Assembly (NCBI GenBank): GCA_963556495.2
Contig: OY747710.1
Span: 1,526,001 to 1,590,000 of the forward strand
Length of the DNA stretch: 64,000 nucleotides
From: Valencia hispanica
Lineage: Eukaryota; Chordata; Actinopteri; Cyprinodontiformes; Valenciidae
Reading direction: 5' to 3'
Shown here piece by piece: positions 47,626-62,030 of the stretch. Positions within the stretch are counted from its first letter, which is position 1. Each line of letters opens with the position of its first letter. The notes below the pieces were generated by a model, which worked only from the letters and a program-made list of their open reading frames with translations, was not told where the DNA came from and searched no databases. A program made the translations under genes and the position numbers.

Positions 47626-49637
47626 CATGTACAGACGTTTTCAGACCTGGATTCAAGCCATAACTTCAATATTAATGCATTAGGCCTTGTAACATAGAGA
47701 GATTAAATAACATCTGAAATAACATCAACAATTTTACAGTAACAGCTGATGAATAGACCAGCTGCTATAACAAATTTAAACCCAACATGAGCCTTTTTGT
47801 GAGATAAACATAGCAGGATTTTGCCCTGGTTTTCATTTAGAACAGATGACAGTGAGGTCCTAAAGTTCTTTTTCCTTCAGCCTTGTTCAGACTTTTTTGG
47901 AAACAATAACATAACGTTGTTTTTTTTTCACCTTTACAAAGACCACGTCAGTTTATTGTGGTTCTTGTGTTTCTTTCCCTCTTTCCATCCAGGAGTCGTA
48001 TTGGTAACAAGCTCTTAAGCAGACGTGTCATTCTAAACGGTTCACTATAGGAGCCTCCGACACGTCTGCAGTTGGTCTGAATGCAAATGTAACCAAATAC
48101 GGGGTCAGTGTTCAAGGAGTGAACGGACATTCACCTGCTGGCCTGAGTTATGGACAATGTAACGACATGTTTTACACCCTGAGATACGCTGTCGTTTGAA
48201 TGCTCATACAGTAAAATCACTGATGGGAATTCAAAAAGACAACCACAACCATAGATTTCATCCATGCATGGTTGTGGTCATTGTTTGAGCGCCTGGTCAG
48301 GTCACCAGTCCATCACAGGGCAACACAGAGACAAACACAGGACAAACAACCATGCATGGTACCTCCAGCAGTGGGGACCCTGCAAGGACAGGCAGGTAGA
48401 GTCAATGGATGGATGGAGGCAATCAGACAGAGCAGTGGTATCTATTCATCCCGGGGGGCAAAACTGTCAAGTTAAAAGTAACTAAGAGACCCAGAACGTT
48501 CATTTTTTGTTTTTTTAAATTAAAAAAGTAAAATGTTTTTGTTTGAAATTTGTTTTTTTACTCAACAATAACCAAAACTCTAAGCATTCTAACAGAATAA
48601 AGAAGTATAGTTTCTTTCTTTATTTCGCTAAGTTTACATCCAGTCTTTTTTTTTGTTAAACTCACTGCATGCATGTGGTCCTATTTATCATCAGATGCAA
48701 TAAAAAGCAGAGAAACATGGTTGATAAAAGATCAGTTCTCTGTGTTGCACCTTCCAACTTTAGAGGACTTTTAACACAATACATCAAAGACCTCCTCGAT
48801 CCTACCGGCACGCCTTCCAATCTGGAAGCAGTCTGGGGACTTTAGGTTAGGCTCTCCAATCTCTGGTGCTGAAGTCACCGAAGTGGTTAAAAAGCTCCTC
48901 GGTGGCAAGGCTCCGGCGGCGGATGAGATTTGCCCAGAGTTCCTTAAGACTCTGGATGTTGTGGGGCTGTGTTGGTTAACGCGGCTCTGCAATATTGTGT
49001 GGACATCGGGGGTAGTTCCCTTGGATTGGCAGACCGGGGTGGTGGTCCCCCTGTTTAAAAAGGGGGACCACAGAGTGTGTTCCACCTACAGGGGGATCAC
49101 ACTTCTGAGCCTCCCTGGTAAGGTCTATTCTGGGGTTCTGGAGAGGAGGTCTGACGGATAGTCAAACCTTGGATCCAGGAGGAACAATGAGGTTTTCGTC
49201 CTGGCCGTGGAACACTGGACCAGCTCTACACCCTCAGCAGGGTCCTGGAGGGTGCGTGGTAGTTCGTCCAACTGGTCTACATGTGTTTTGTGGAATTGGA
49301 GAAGGCGTTCGACCGTGTCCCTCGGGGAGCCCTGTGGGGGGTGCTCCGGGAGTATGGGGTACCGGGCCCCTTGATACGGCGTGTTAGGTCCCTGTATGAC
49401 CGGTCTCAGAGCTTGGTTCAGTTTCCCAGCAGTAAGTCGGGCTCATTCACAGTGAGAGTTGGACTCCGCCAAGGTTGCCCATTGTCACAGATTGTGTTCA
49501 TAACATTTATGGACAGGATTCCTGTCTGGCAGTGTGGAGCTCAGAATTGGTGTCCGAGTTCCAAGTAGAAGCCCAACACATTTACTATCACAAGTCGAGC
49601 ATTACGGCTTTTGCTATAGTCCTCCACTTGATATATA

Positions 49638-51268
<1,631 letters not shown>

Positions 51269-51912
51269 TATGTGGGAGAAATCTTTATTAGAAATTGCTG
51301 TGGGTTTGTTGTTTTTTTCGACGCGCCAGGGACACGGAGATGGAAAAAAAGGGGAAGAAAGAAGGTTGACGAAGAGAGATAGAAAAACATTTAACATTTT
51401 AAGAGGGAGAGATTAAGCTGAAGATATAAGAAAGGAAGTGGAACAAAGGAAACACAAGAAAAAATCCCAATCTTCTTCCACACCAACAGGATGGCAGAGA
51501 GAGGGAAAAAAACAACAATGACAAAACAAATCAAACAATGCAAACCAAGAACTACACAACCACAACCCACAAATAGATATATGAATACAACAGCGTCACT
51601 GAAAAGCTCATGGTACCGATTAGCACAAGATTTAGTAATGGTAACATCAGCCCAAGAAATGGAGTTAACTAGTTAGCTTAAGTTCAGGAGCAAGACCACG
51701 CTTCAACTCTAGTCGTTCGCAGTAATCAACACTAACTCAACCCATCTGGCCCCCCAGATCTCTCGCACTTCAATTATCAATCAGCGATCTATATAAGCCA
51801 GTCTCGCCTCATGTACCATGTCTCACGTTCGTTTCACACGTTCTCCAGACTCCCTCGCAACTTTTGTGCTCGCTTACATTTTTAAAATCTTACCTGTGTA
51901 TTCGCTCATCTC

Positions 51913-53667
51913 ATGGATGTTCTAACCGTCTCCCTCGATCCATCCGAGTCGGATGGGGAACTGGTCCCCAGCCAACCCGACATCTTCGGGCCATCCCCTC
52001 CATCCGTGAACCGCCAGATCTCCAGACGTGTCCGAATTTCTTCGGCCAAACGGGTCCCCTCTGTTTCCGGGGCGGATCCTTCAGCTACGTTTCTCAGCTT
52101 CCTTCTTCAGGTCCAGCGCCCTCTGCCAGGAGCCAAGCGCCATGCCTACCTGCATCTGCTCCCTCCTTCTCAGATTTTGCCGCTTAAATGGCCAACTTCT
52201 TCACGTCTCTATCTAGGCAGAGCGAACCTCCCTCAGGCTCTCATTTCTCCATTCCTTCTGTTTCCCTTTCCTCAAGCTCAGTTCCGCTGCCCAGCAGGTG
52301 GTTCCGGGACTCTTAACTCATCCTCCTTCTGGCTCCTCTCCTCATCTTCCCCAACCCCCCCAATTCCTCCCGCAATTAACCTTGATTCTTATAACTATTC
52401 TTTGTCCACAGCCATCCCCCCCCTCCGGCCTCCTTCCATCATTCACCGCCCTTCTCCGGTTTATCCTGCTCTCCGTCAGCAGATTCTCAACGGTAATCAT
52501 ATAGATTTGGCCCAGCTCCTTCAGCCCTCTCAAGGCCTCTCCGGTCAGCCAAGAGAACTCCAGACTACCATGGGGCCTATGCTGCTGGGCTCTTCCCTCA
52601 GCCCCCGCTCCAAGGACCTCACCCCAGCCGAGTTTGCGTTGCCTTTTCTTTTTTTAGAGACACCATTTGTTCCGTGTTCCCCGATCGGCGCCCCAAGCTC
52701 GATGACTACCTCTCCATCGTGCTCGACATAGCTATCCGGTTCGGGGGCGCGGGATTCTACCAATACCACACCCTGTTTTCCTCTCAGGCGGCGGCTCGGC
52801 TCGCTCAATTTAATCACGGGACAAACTGGGGTGTTCTTGACTCAGAGTCTTTGCAGCCCGCGCGTCCCTGTCCTGCAGTTTATGCGGTGCTCCCTCCCAC
52901 CCCACCACCCCCTGCACCTCCGTTGCTCCTTCCCGTCCTCGGGTCTCCGCTGCCTGCTACTCAGCCGCCTCCGACCGCCTGTCTATTGCTGCTGAAGAGA
53001 TAGGAATTCTGTTAATGTTGTATGAGGGTTTAATTTTGTAGTCCATGTGGAAACACTTAGAAACCGTGAACAATCAAGAGGAATGTGGTACATCCTGTGT
53101 GCCTTGTGAAGAAGCTGTGACCATTCTGAGAACGAAGATCTATGTGGGAGGAGTTTCCTTTTTAACTCTTGTTTCAAATAAAAACCTTATGCTGAGATAA
53201 AGCTGTGCTCAGTTACTAAAACTGAGTCCAGTGAACGACGTCTCACTGTTAAAATATATAATTGTTGTTTGTTGTTCTTATTGCTCCTTTTTACAGAAAT
53301 GAATGAGCACGCGGGAAGGTGAAATGAGAGCTCAGAGAGAGCCCAGGGTCATAAATTAAATGTGTGTCTGTTCCTTTAAAATAGGCTTTAAATTAGAGTG
53401 AAAACACCTTCTCAACACTGCCCCCCACCTCCGGTCATACCTAAACCTAAACCTCTTCCAACCAAGCCCAGGTCCACCACCCCTGTCCCCGGGGGTATCG
53501 ATAAACGTGGCCGTCCCCTGCTCTACCAAGGGGGCAGGATGGTGTGTAACTTCAATGACCTGGGCTGCTCCGTCTCCAGCTGCAGGTTCTTGCACACATG
53601 TTCTTTTTGCGGTGGAGCTCATTCCAGGGGCTCATGCCCCCATAACCCCACCTCACAGCAAGATTGA
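51913..53667 (+). pseudogene. Ngaro gag-like ORF with Cys-rich knuckle
   Basis: Frame 51913-52731 (start MDVLTVSLDPSESDGE) is Pro/Ser rich. Coding-like sequence continues in the next frame (52674-53003; DYLSIVLDIAIRFGGAGF). 53004-53397 is non-coding-looking, with an AATAAA near 53178, perhaps an LTR-like insertion. The gag C-terminus resumes at 53398-53667 with CNFNDLGCSVSSCRFLHTC and CSFCGGAHSRGSCPH, a zinc-knuckle-like Cys/His cluster. Packaging role inferred from position. Confidence 0.6.
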
Positions 53668-53697
53668 CTAGCACGGTTCCTCACCACGCCTTTCAAG

Positions 53698-54834
53698 GTG
53701 AGGGCTCTCATCAAAGCTTTAGCTTCCCATCCAGATAGGGAGTTCGTTGAGTTCTTAGTTCGTGGTTTCACTTACGGGTTCCATCCAGGAATAGAAGTTC
53801 TTCCGGAGTGCTCCGCTCGTCGTAACAATCTGCGGTCTGCACTTTCTGAACCCGAAACGGTCGATTTTCTGCTCCTCAAGGAGGTTAAGGAGGGATTCAT
53901 GATTGATCCTTTCTGCCGCCCTCCTTTTGCGGTCTTTCGAGTCAGCCCCTTAGGCGTAGCCACCTGTAAATATTCTGGCAAGAAGCGGTTGATTATCGAC
54001 CTGTCGGCTCCCCACGGATCCTCCGTGCCTAGCATCAACAGCCTCATCCCCTTCTCCAACTTCTCAATGCAGTATGCCAAAGTCGAACATGCCATAGGTC
54101 TTATCCGTCTGGCAGGCCAAAATGCTTGGCTCGCCAAAGCAGACATTACTAGTGCTTTTAAGGTTCTCCCTCTTCATCCAGACTTTTGGCGATTCTTTGG
54201 CGTCTGCTGGAAAGGAGCTTACTATTTTGCAGTTCGACTCACCTTTGGCTGCAGAAGTAGCCCCAGAATCTTCAATTCCCTTTCCGAGGCCTTATGTTGG
54301 ATTCTAATAAACACCTACCGTCTGCCTTACATTCTTCACCTCCTTGATGATTTTTTAGTCATTACCCCCGCTTCATCACCGCCTCGTATAGGGCTTCATG
54401 CCCTTACAGAGGCTTTCTCTGACATCGGTGTTCCTCTTTCAGAGGAAAAGACGGTGGGTCCCCTAACCTCTCTAGAATTCTTGGGTATCACCCTCGATTC
54501 AACCTCTTTTCAGGCTTCGTTGTCTCTGGAAAAGATCAATTGGATCTCCCTCATCCTCTCCAACTTTATCCTGGCCGATTCATGCTCCAAGCAACAGCTT
54601 TTGTCACTTCTCGGTCACCTTAACTATGCCGTTCGCATCATTCCCCAGGGCCGGTCCTTCATATCTCACCTCCTTTCCACTGCTGCCAGCATACCATCAC
54701 TCCACGACCAGCTTGTTATCGACGAGCCATGTCGTATGGAAATGCAGCTTTGGCAGGACTTCCTGTCCTCTTGGAACGGTATTTCTTTCTTTTACAATGA
54801 TTTCATCTCCCACCCAGATGATATCCAACTCTGA
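53698..54834 (+). CDS. Ngaro reverse transcriptase
   Basis: A 378-codon open frame. KKRLIIDLS, the motif A region WLAKADITSAFKVLPLHP, the motif B region RLTFGCRSSPRIFN and motif C HLLDDFLV with the DD pair. EFLGITLDS and LLSLLGHLNYA are typical of DIRS/gypsy-like RT thumb and connection. The frame ends at TGA 54832, where RNase H would follow in the same polyprotein. Codons look well kept, but the neighbouring domains are shifted. Confidence 0.82.
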   Translation: MRALIKALASHPDREFVEFLVRGFTYGFHPGIEVLPECSARRNNLRSALSEPETVDFLLLKEVKEGFMIDPFCRPPFAVFRVSPLGVATCKYSGKKRLIIDLSAPHGSSVPSINSLIPFSNFSMQYAKVEHAIGLIRLAGQNAWLAKADITSAFKVLPLHPDFWRFFGVCWKGAYYFAVRLTFGCRSSPRIFNSLSEALCWILINTYRLPYILHLLDDFLVITPASSPPRIGLHALTEAFSDIGVPLSEEKTVGPLTSLEFLGITLDSTSFQASLSLEKINWISLILSNFILADSCSKQQLLSLLGHLNYAVRIIPQGRSFISHLLSTAASIPSLHDQLVIDEPCRMEMQLWQDFLSSWNGISFFYNDFISHPDDIQL

Positions 54835-55280
54835 ACCGACGCCGCACCTTCTATTGGCTTTGGTGGCTATTATGCAGGGAGCTGGTTTGCTTCGAACTGG
54901 CCCCCGAGTTCGACTCCATACGGCTTCAGTCCGCCTCGCCTTCCTCAGCTCTCCATGAGCTCTATCCCATAATCATCGCTGCCCTTCTTTGGGGTCACGA
55001 ATGGTCTCAAAACTCTATTCTCATCCACTCTGATAATACAGCTGTAGTAGAGATCATAAATAAAGGTCGATCCCGTTCTACTGTCATTATGCAGTTTATC
55101 CGCAGACTCACGCTCATATCAGCCCAGCATCAGTTTTTGCTTCGCGCAGCTCATGTTCCAGGCCGCAAAAATTCTATCGCTGACTCTCTCTTTTCTTTTA
55201 AGAAATTCAGATCCTTGGCTCCTGCAGCGGACCACGATCCAACTCCGGTCCCACCATTTTCAGCCACCATCCACAACTGA
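54832..55280 (+). pseudogene. Ngaro RNase H
   Basis: Candidate acidic residues: Asp in TDAAPSIGFGGYY right after the TGA, and the Asp pair region ILIHSDNTAVVEIINKG. The C-terminal AAHVPGRKNSIADSLF motif is characteristic of gypsy/DIRS RNase H. The first and second halves lie in different frames (shift around 54910). Confidence 0.7.
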
Positions 55281-55289
55281 CTCCGCAAC

Positions 55290-56248
55290 TTCTACACCTC
55301 TCCATCGCATCCCAGAATTCCATTCTTGACAGTTTCACTCCCAGTACTCTCTCGGCATACCTAACAGGCCGGAATGCCTTCAAGGCCTTTCACGTATCGT
55401 ACGGCTTATCTCTTCCCTCACTCAATCCCATGTCTATCTGCCAGTTTGTCACCCACTCTTATTCCATTCAAAAATCCGTGCAGCCACCATCCAAACCTAT
55501 CTTTCAGGTATCAGTTTCTTTATCAAGGTAGCAACCAGAAGTCCCTGTCCAATCCTAAAACACAGCCACGTAACTATGTTACTGAAAGGTCTGAGAAAGC
55601 AAGAAGCATCCGCAGTAATCTCACGTTTACCTCTTACATCTGACCTCCTTAGTCGTTGTATTTCCACACTTCGCTCTGGCTATTTATCTCCCTTTATCGA
55701 CTCCACGTTAGAGTCTATGTTTCTGCTCGCATATTTTGGTTTTCTGCGTTGCTCAGAGTTCGCCCCGACTTCATCTCGATTCGATCATTCCTTTCATCCC
55801 CGTCTCTCTGATATCACCATTCATAACCAGGACATCTTTATCCACACCCTCCGCAGAAGCAAAACAGACCAGCTCGGTACATCCTGCTGCATCTACCTTT
55901 TCCGCCTCAATTCAAATCTCAGCCCCTATGAACCCATCTCTAACTACGTTCGTTCCCGATTAACCAGTAACGCATCGCCATCCAACCCCCTTTTCACCAC
56001 AGAATCTGGCAGTCTTGCAGCAAGGTTCTGGTTTACTGGTCATTTTCGTCAAGTTCTGTTTCGTTCAGGTATCTCCCCGGAACATTATTCATTCACTCCT
56101 TTCGCGTAGGAGCAGCCACCTCCACCGCCCGGTCAGGGATTTCAGACAACCTCATTCAAATATCAGGCTGTTGGTCTTCACCAGCTTACCGATCATATAT
56201 CCGTAATAACTTGCCCGACCTGCACCGTGCTCACTCGCTCCTCTGTTA
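55290..56248 (+). pseudogene. Ngaro tyrosine recombinase
   Basis: N-terminal SAM-like part about 55310-55570 in broken frames. Catalytic domain 55576-56248: first Arg in GFLRCSEF, Lys in LRRSKTDQ, the HxxR-type box HSFRVGA at about 56092 and the nucleophile Tyr in AYRSYIRNN at about 56190-56215. A 1-nt shift near 56085 separates the last two motifs from the main frame. Recombines the circular DNA intermediate into target DNA without target duplication. Confidence 0.78.
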
Positions 56249-56455
56249 ATCTTTAAGACCATCTTTGGTGGTCCTGAGCAGGCACAGGAAGATGATCTCC
56301 TGAAGACTGCACCCCCACACTGAGTCTACCTCCTGGCCTCCTTCGTCACGTCTCCCCAGACTTCTGTTCCCGCCATCCACTCAGTAAACCTTTAATCTCT
56401 ATCTTTGATGCGTGGTCCTTGCTAGTGAATGCATCCGTAAACACCTGAATCTCCA

Positions 56456-56495
<40 letters not shown>

Positions 56496-57781
56496 ACCAT
56501 GTTGGTGCATATAAGGTTTCTCCATACGAGTGTTTAATAGCAAGTGTGAGGAGCCATCGATCCGCCTCCCATCGACCCAGGCACGAAACCCAAAGGACCC
56601 CCAGAGCACATGAGTCCCATGGGGATCAACGAAGGGCTGAACGCACCCCCAAGAGAGGAGCAGAGGAGATCCCTGGGGGAATATCCAGGAGCTACAATGC
56701 AGGGGCCCGGGGGGCTGCAGCGACCAGCCCACAGGCTTCGCTACGCCAGTGAGGATCCAGCCATGGGCCCAGAGGCCTGGGGCCCAAGGGCGCCCCATCC
56801 CCCAGTGAGTACCCGACCAGGAATCGGGCGACGAGGGCCGCAGGGGCACAGTCCAGCCAATGGCTGACATGCGCCGCCACCACCCCAGGCCAGTCCCCAC
56901 ATCCCAATGGCCGATCAAGCATGAAACATACAGAACAGGAAACCAAGTGAAGACGCCGGACACGACCCCAGCCGAGCCACCCGACAGGTACCACCAAACA
57001 ATGCCCAAACCGCCCCCTCCAAAAGCGGGGCCAGTTCGGTGGTGGGGCCGACAGACACCCCGGTCCACCCAGGCCCGGCCAGGCAGGCAACAGAGATGAA
57101 CTGCCATGCCACCTGAGCACCAAGCCACGGACACAGAGAGCCACCAACAGGGACCAGTGGGTAGAGGCATCAGTCACTGGCAGGGAGTGACGGAGGGGAA
57201 ATAGCCCCCTCATTTGGTGGGGGCCTATTAAAGACCAGAGAAACGAGATCACGGATACAAGCGGCTGAAATGAGTTTCCACTGCAGGATGTCTGGGCTCT
57301 CCCTTAGAGATAGGAGGAGAAGCTCGGTCACCCAGGAGGAGCTCAGAGTAGAGCCCCTGTACCTCCACATCAAGAGGAGTCAGTTGAGGTGGCTCGGGCA
57401 TCTGGTCAGGATGCCTCCCTGGTGAGGTGTTTCGGGCACGTCCCACCGGGAGGAGACCTAGAGGAAGACCCAGGACACATTGGAGGGACGATGTTTCTCT
57501 GCTGGGAACGCCTTGGGATTCCTCCCGATGAGCTGGACCAGGGGCTCGGGAGACTGAAGTCTGGGTCTCTTTGCTTAAGCGGCCTCCCCCGCGATGGATA
57601 GAAGACAATGGATGGATGAATTTGTTGAATATCTGTGAAAATTATCTGTTAGGGGGGTTCTTTTATATTTAGAAGCTGCTTTAAGAAGAATACTTTTCAA
57701 TTAAGTACATTAAGGCCTGTGAGTTTTCAATTGTATGCATATACCATTACAGTTAAACAATTTCGTTTTTTCATCTTTTAA

Positions 57782-58555
57782 AGACCCACTCCAACGAAAA
57801 TCGTGTTTTTTCGTGTTGTTAACATGTTCTTGTGGCATTTCTCTGATGCCAGAGGACATCTCTTAAGAAAATTAAGCTCAAAATTGCATTCCTGAGTATT
57901 TCTCCTTTCAAATCGCTGTGAATCAGTAGCAGACGCTAGAAGGCCATTTAACACAGACTGTGTTTGTGACGTAGCAACCGCACTGGGCAGAGCTACAAGC
58001 TCCTCCTCCTGCTCCGCTCTGTTCCTTATCTGCAGCACTTTGAGTTATTCTTTGTTTGATATAAAGTTATTGTAACTTGGAAAACTTCAAAAAGGCTCAT
58101 CTGAATGTTTGGAGCATGTCCACAAATTTACTAACATATTAGGATTATTGGTCTGGTATAGTCAATTCAAGAGATTACAAAAATAAATAATAAACCACTT
58201 GGAGACGACTAGATCTATGTACGTCTTCCTGTTCATCGTCCGGGATAGCTCCAATATTGCTCACCATGTTTGTTGCACCATTAATGCTAGCTTGATGGTG
58301 TGATGGGCTGTAAACTAGAAGGAGAGCTAGCGTAAACGGAGAGCTCTCAGGAACAGGGAGGGGGAGGGGTCCTCCGCCCCAACGGTTCCGCCCACAACAC
58401 AGAGGCGAATCGCTGATGAGCTACTGTCGCTCTTATGAAGCTATGTCCTAGAAAACGGCACAGGTTTTGTGATTTTTGCTAAAAATGACATAATCATAAT
58501 TTAAAGACCACTGAGAATGTTTAATATAGCTAAAAAAGATGATCGGAGTGGGTCT
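57782..58555. mobile_element. TTAA-target MITE upstream of gene D
   Basis: 774 bp with inverted ends AGACCCACTCC and GGAGTGGGTCT, flanked by TTAA at 57778-57781 and 58556-58559. The left arm has the empty site: the reverse complement of 1835-1850 reads ATCTTTTAAAGTTG with a single TTAA. PiggyBac-like, non-autonomous. Confidence 0.85.
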
Positions 58556-58559
58556 TTAA

Positions 58560-59500
58560 TGTCATTTCTTCTTCAAACTAACCTGAGTTTGTGTTAACAA
58601 TGAGTTGCTCAAACCAACCTACTCTGTATGCAAATGGTTGAACGCTGTGGCTGAGATATATATAAAATTACTTGCAATGTATAAAACTGTATAATAAAAA
58701 ATACCTAGCCTATCTAAGCCTCCAATGCTACGGGATCCTAACAAACAACTGATTTATTAGGACAGAATAGAAAACTTCTTTTGTCTGACACCAAAAAGAT
58801 TAGAGAAATGTGTCTTTAACAGGGCTCAACATCATCTTTACACACACATACAAAACAATAAAATACCTCAGACTGAATATACTTGAACAAAATCACACAC
58901 ACGATATTTAAAAAGACCATTTATAAAATCATTTAAAATATTATTGTTCATCCAAAGTTTTAATGACATTTTGACTGAGAAAAGTTCTGTTTTTTAAACT
59001 TCTGGCCTGAGAAACAGAGGAACAAGGACTAAATAATCTGAAATTGTCACATAAAATATGTCATTGTTATCCATTTATTGGTGGTAGCAGTCTTCGTAAC
59101 AGGGAAATTCGCTTATAAGTACAGCTGCAAGCACAGAATTCAATCTGAGACTTAAAGTCTTATAGAGTTTCAATCTTCTTGAAGTTTACCAATGCTTTCA
59201 CAAAGGAGCAGTTGGCTGAACATCTGTCAGTAAATGAACCAATAAAGGGGAATCAGTCTCTCAAATTACTTTAGGTGAAGTCAGTTTAACTAGATTCTTT
59301 AAGCTCATTGCTTTGTCATGAAAAGGTTTAGCCAGAAAGTGAGTGAATGAGCATCCACCAGGAACACCTCTGTAGGATCTACAGAGACAGTTTGGAGAAA
59401 AGTTGATCAGAGAAGATTTTGGGGTTGGTTTGAAGCTGCCTGTGACGAACCAGTCTTGTTGCATAGATAAGTGTCCCTCCTGTGATTGGTGGCTTCATGT
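58560..59500. other. Upstream region of gene D
   Basis: 58560-58640 still matches the left arm; the following ~850 bp has no counterpart there and is AT-rich without a gene. Homology to gene A upstream sequence restarts at about 59465. Confidence 0.5.
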
Positions 59501-59521
59501 CCAGCAGGAAGGAGGGACGAG

Positions 59522-59529
59522 TTTAAAAG
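59522..59529 (+). promoter_or_regulatory. TATA-like box of gene D
   Basis: TTTAAAAG, 45 bp before the ATG, within a block nearly identical to the gene A promoter. Confidence 0.5.
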
Positions 59530-59573
59530 CTGCAGCAGGACTGCAGACATGGACAGAGATCTGGACCACAGCG

Positions 59574-61194
59574 ATGGCTCTGCTGAACCTCCTCCTCCTC
59601 CTGCTGCTGCTGGGGCTCGGTGAGTCGGGACAGACTGGAGACACTTCCAGGACTCTCTGAAGGCTGCAGGGAGCTTCTTCTTCTCCGAGACAGAAACATG
59701 AGGATTGTTTCTGTGTTACAGAGACTGAAACATCACTGCAGTTATACTGACTTGTGTTTTTATTTCACAACCTTATACGAGGTTTTTCTGAATATAGCTG
59801 TGATGTCAGCACCTTATTTCTGCCTGCTGTGTGGATTTTTGTCTTTGAGTGCTAATAACAGGCCACTTTCTTCTTCAGGTGTTCCAGGGAAATCAATTTC
59901 TCTGCAGAAGAGAATAATTGGAGGTCATAACTGTGGTGATGATGAACGTCACTATCATGTGAAGATCAGAGGACAAAGTACAACACACATTTCTTTGTGT
60001 GGAGGTTCTCTGATCAGTGATCAGTGGGTTCTCACTGCAGCTCACTGCTGGAAGTCGGATCCAGGATGGTGAGTGAATGACAGTTTTATTGAAAAATCAC
60101 CAATAACTAGGTTTTTTTCTCCAATAACTGTGCTTTATATGTGTAGGGTTGTTGTAGCACTTTTCCAGGTTCATCCTAAAAGTGCTCCAAACCCGGAGAC
60201 TTATCAAATCACTCGCCATGAGATCTATAAAGACAGCAGTGGTCTTGAACATGACATCATGCTTCTGAAGCTGGATAAAAAAATAACAACAGTCCAACCC
60301 ATACAACTGGCTAACTGTCCAACTAATCTCCCAGTGTAAGTTTGTCTTTAATAAATCTGATTACTGCGTTCTTTATCTTCAACATGAGGCATAATTCATC
60401 CAGGAGGATCATTAAGGTCTGATCCCCAAGAGTCCGTTTCTGTTTTCTTCATGTGCTTTGACTTGTTTCTAGTTGTGTTTTTCTTTTGTTTCAGTGGCAC
60501 TAAACTTCAAATTGCAGGATTAGGACCAGCAATAACCGGCCCTAATATGAAAAGAAGTAAGATGAATGTTCATCTTTATTATTGTTTTTTGTTAGGAACT
60601 CAGAATGATTCAGATGACATAAATCAGCCTCCAGACTCTCTACTGAAGCTGAATTTATCAGAGCTTCTTCAACTTTAGAACTGAAAAACATTCAGAAATA
60701 AATGAGTTAATAACCAAATACAATAAGGTGATATCATGAATAAAATCTGTTGACATGGAGAAAGACCAAACATTTCTTAATGATCCACAGTACCCCATAC
60801 TCCAACTGATCTTCAGTGTGCAGATATTAAGATTGTAGACACTCTGAGGACTGGTACGATTAACAAGTACACCTACCAGTACATGTCCTGTGCAAGCTCT
60901 AAGAAGGACACATCTGAGGTTGGTTTTCTAACCATCTTCTGAACCGAAACTAGATATTTTCTTTATTTTTACTGAAACAATCTCAGTGACATAACAAGCA
61001 ATACTTTATGTGTTTGTTGACAGGGTGACTCTGGTGGAGGATGGGTGTACCAGGACAGGCTGTATGGAGTTCATGTCTTCACTGGAGATGCAGATTATGC
61101 ATGCAGTAGACCAGCTGGTTTCATGGATGTCTGTTCATACCAGCCCTGGATAGATAACACCATTAAGCCACTAACACCACTGTCTGCTGGCTGA
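59574..61194 (+). CDS. Gene D: trypsin-fold serine protease, six exons, complete
   Basis: Exons 59574-59619, 59879-60068, 60147-60335, 60495-60556, 60791-60918 and 61024-61194. All borders GT/AG, phases 1,2,2,1,0; 261 codons plus stop. Exon 1 encodes the same Leu-rich signal peptide as gene A. Activation site QKR/IIGG; His57 in LTAAHC; Asp102 in EHDIML; GDSGGG with Ser195 and a normal Gly193. Asp189 (KKDTSE) predicts trypsin-like Arg/Lys cleavage. Oddity: Cys191 is Ser and Cys168 is Thr while their usual partners Cys220 and Cys182 remain, leaving two single cysteines. An upstream out-of-frame ATG at 59549 precedes the start. Likely an active secreted protease; the physiological substrate cannot be told. 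Confidence 0.88.
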
Positions 61195-61414
61195 TTAGAT
61201 GGATATCATTCCAGCATCATAAAATGACAACAATCAAGTTCCTCTTAAATTTTCAGTGAATTGTTTTCTGGTCTACTGCTGAATTATTTGGGGATAAATG
61301 CTGTAAACGCTAAACAATGAGAATGTATCTCATTTCTGATTAATTGAAGTTGCAGTTGTTGCATGTTTCTCCTTGTGATAAACAGTAATAACATCTACTG
61401 TCACATAACTGGAA

Positions 61415-61420
61415 AATAAA
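61415..61420 (+). promoter_or_regulatory. Polyadenylation signal of gene D
   Basis: AATAAA about 220 bp after the stop codon, the first good signal downstream. Confidence 0.5.
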
Positions 61421-61751
61421 TGGCTGTTGTCTCATCAGATTGTCATATTTGTATTTTTTTTTATTAGTAAAAAAAATAACAGGTTTTATTCATAACATTT
61501 TTTTAAATAGTTTCAGGTTGAGAAAGTTTATTGTCCTTCAAACACTTTTTAATGTTGTCTTAACTTCTGTTCTGCTGCTTTAAACAGCTGCTGCTAAACT
61601 AAAGGGACCAAAACTAAACAGCTGCTGCGTTAAACAGTTTATATAGAAAACAAGATTATTGGCATGCACTTTTTAGATGTATTCTGGTCAGTTTTAAACA
61701 AAAGATTTTCAAAAAAAATAAGTTAAATGTCAGAAATATGGAGGGATTTAA

Positions 61752-62030
61752 CTGCCAGAGCTGGGAAATAAATTCAGGAGCAGTATTTCATTGAGACTGG
61801 AAACAAAAACACTAATGTTCTCGTTTAAAAAAGAAAGATCGTAACTGTTAAACAGCAGCAACTCTCTCGGGATGTTTAAGTGAAACAGGGAGAGTCAGAG
61901 GGAGATACTTTATGCCTTATTAATAAGTTGTAATCTTTCAGAGGAACGTATTTTTATTCCTCATTAAAATGAGAAACTTTCTTATTATAACGAGATACTG
62001 CTCCTGAAATTATTTTTCCAGATCTGGCAG
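61752..62030. mobile_element. TTAA-target MITE with long inverted ends
   Basis: 279 bp, flanked by TTAA at 61748-61751 and 62031-62034. Ends CTGCCAGAGCTGGGAAA and its inverse pair imperfectly for about 40 bp. Non-coding. Confidence 0.75.

Larger units (their letters stand above)
51659..56426 (+). mobile_element. Ngaro/DIRS-type tyrosine-recombinase retrotransposon
   Basis: Inserted in the L1-type UTR (the related sequence at 34985-34995 is continuous). Order: Pro/Ser-rich gag (51913-52990), Cys-rich knuckle (53398-53667), RT (53698-54834), RNase H (54832-55280) and tyrosine recombinase (55290-56248). No methyltransferase domain is seen, which favours Ngaro over DIRS1. The split direct repeats expected at the ends were not found by eye, so the 3' end may be truncated. 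Confidence 0.78.

Noticed and set aside
51864..52533. Overlapping frames antisense or shifted to the Ngaro gag
   Set aside because: Low-complexity Pro/Ser coding leaves shadow frames open; only the frame with the Cys-rich continuation fits the element order.
53004..53397. Solo LTR inside the Ngaro gag
   Set aside because: A TGTT start and AATAAA are present, but no CA end or target duplication could be matched, so it is only mentioned as a possibility.
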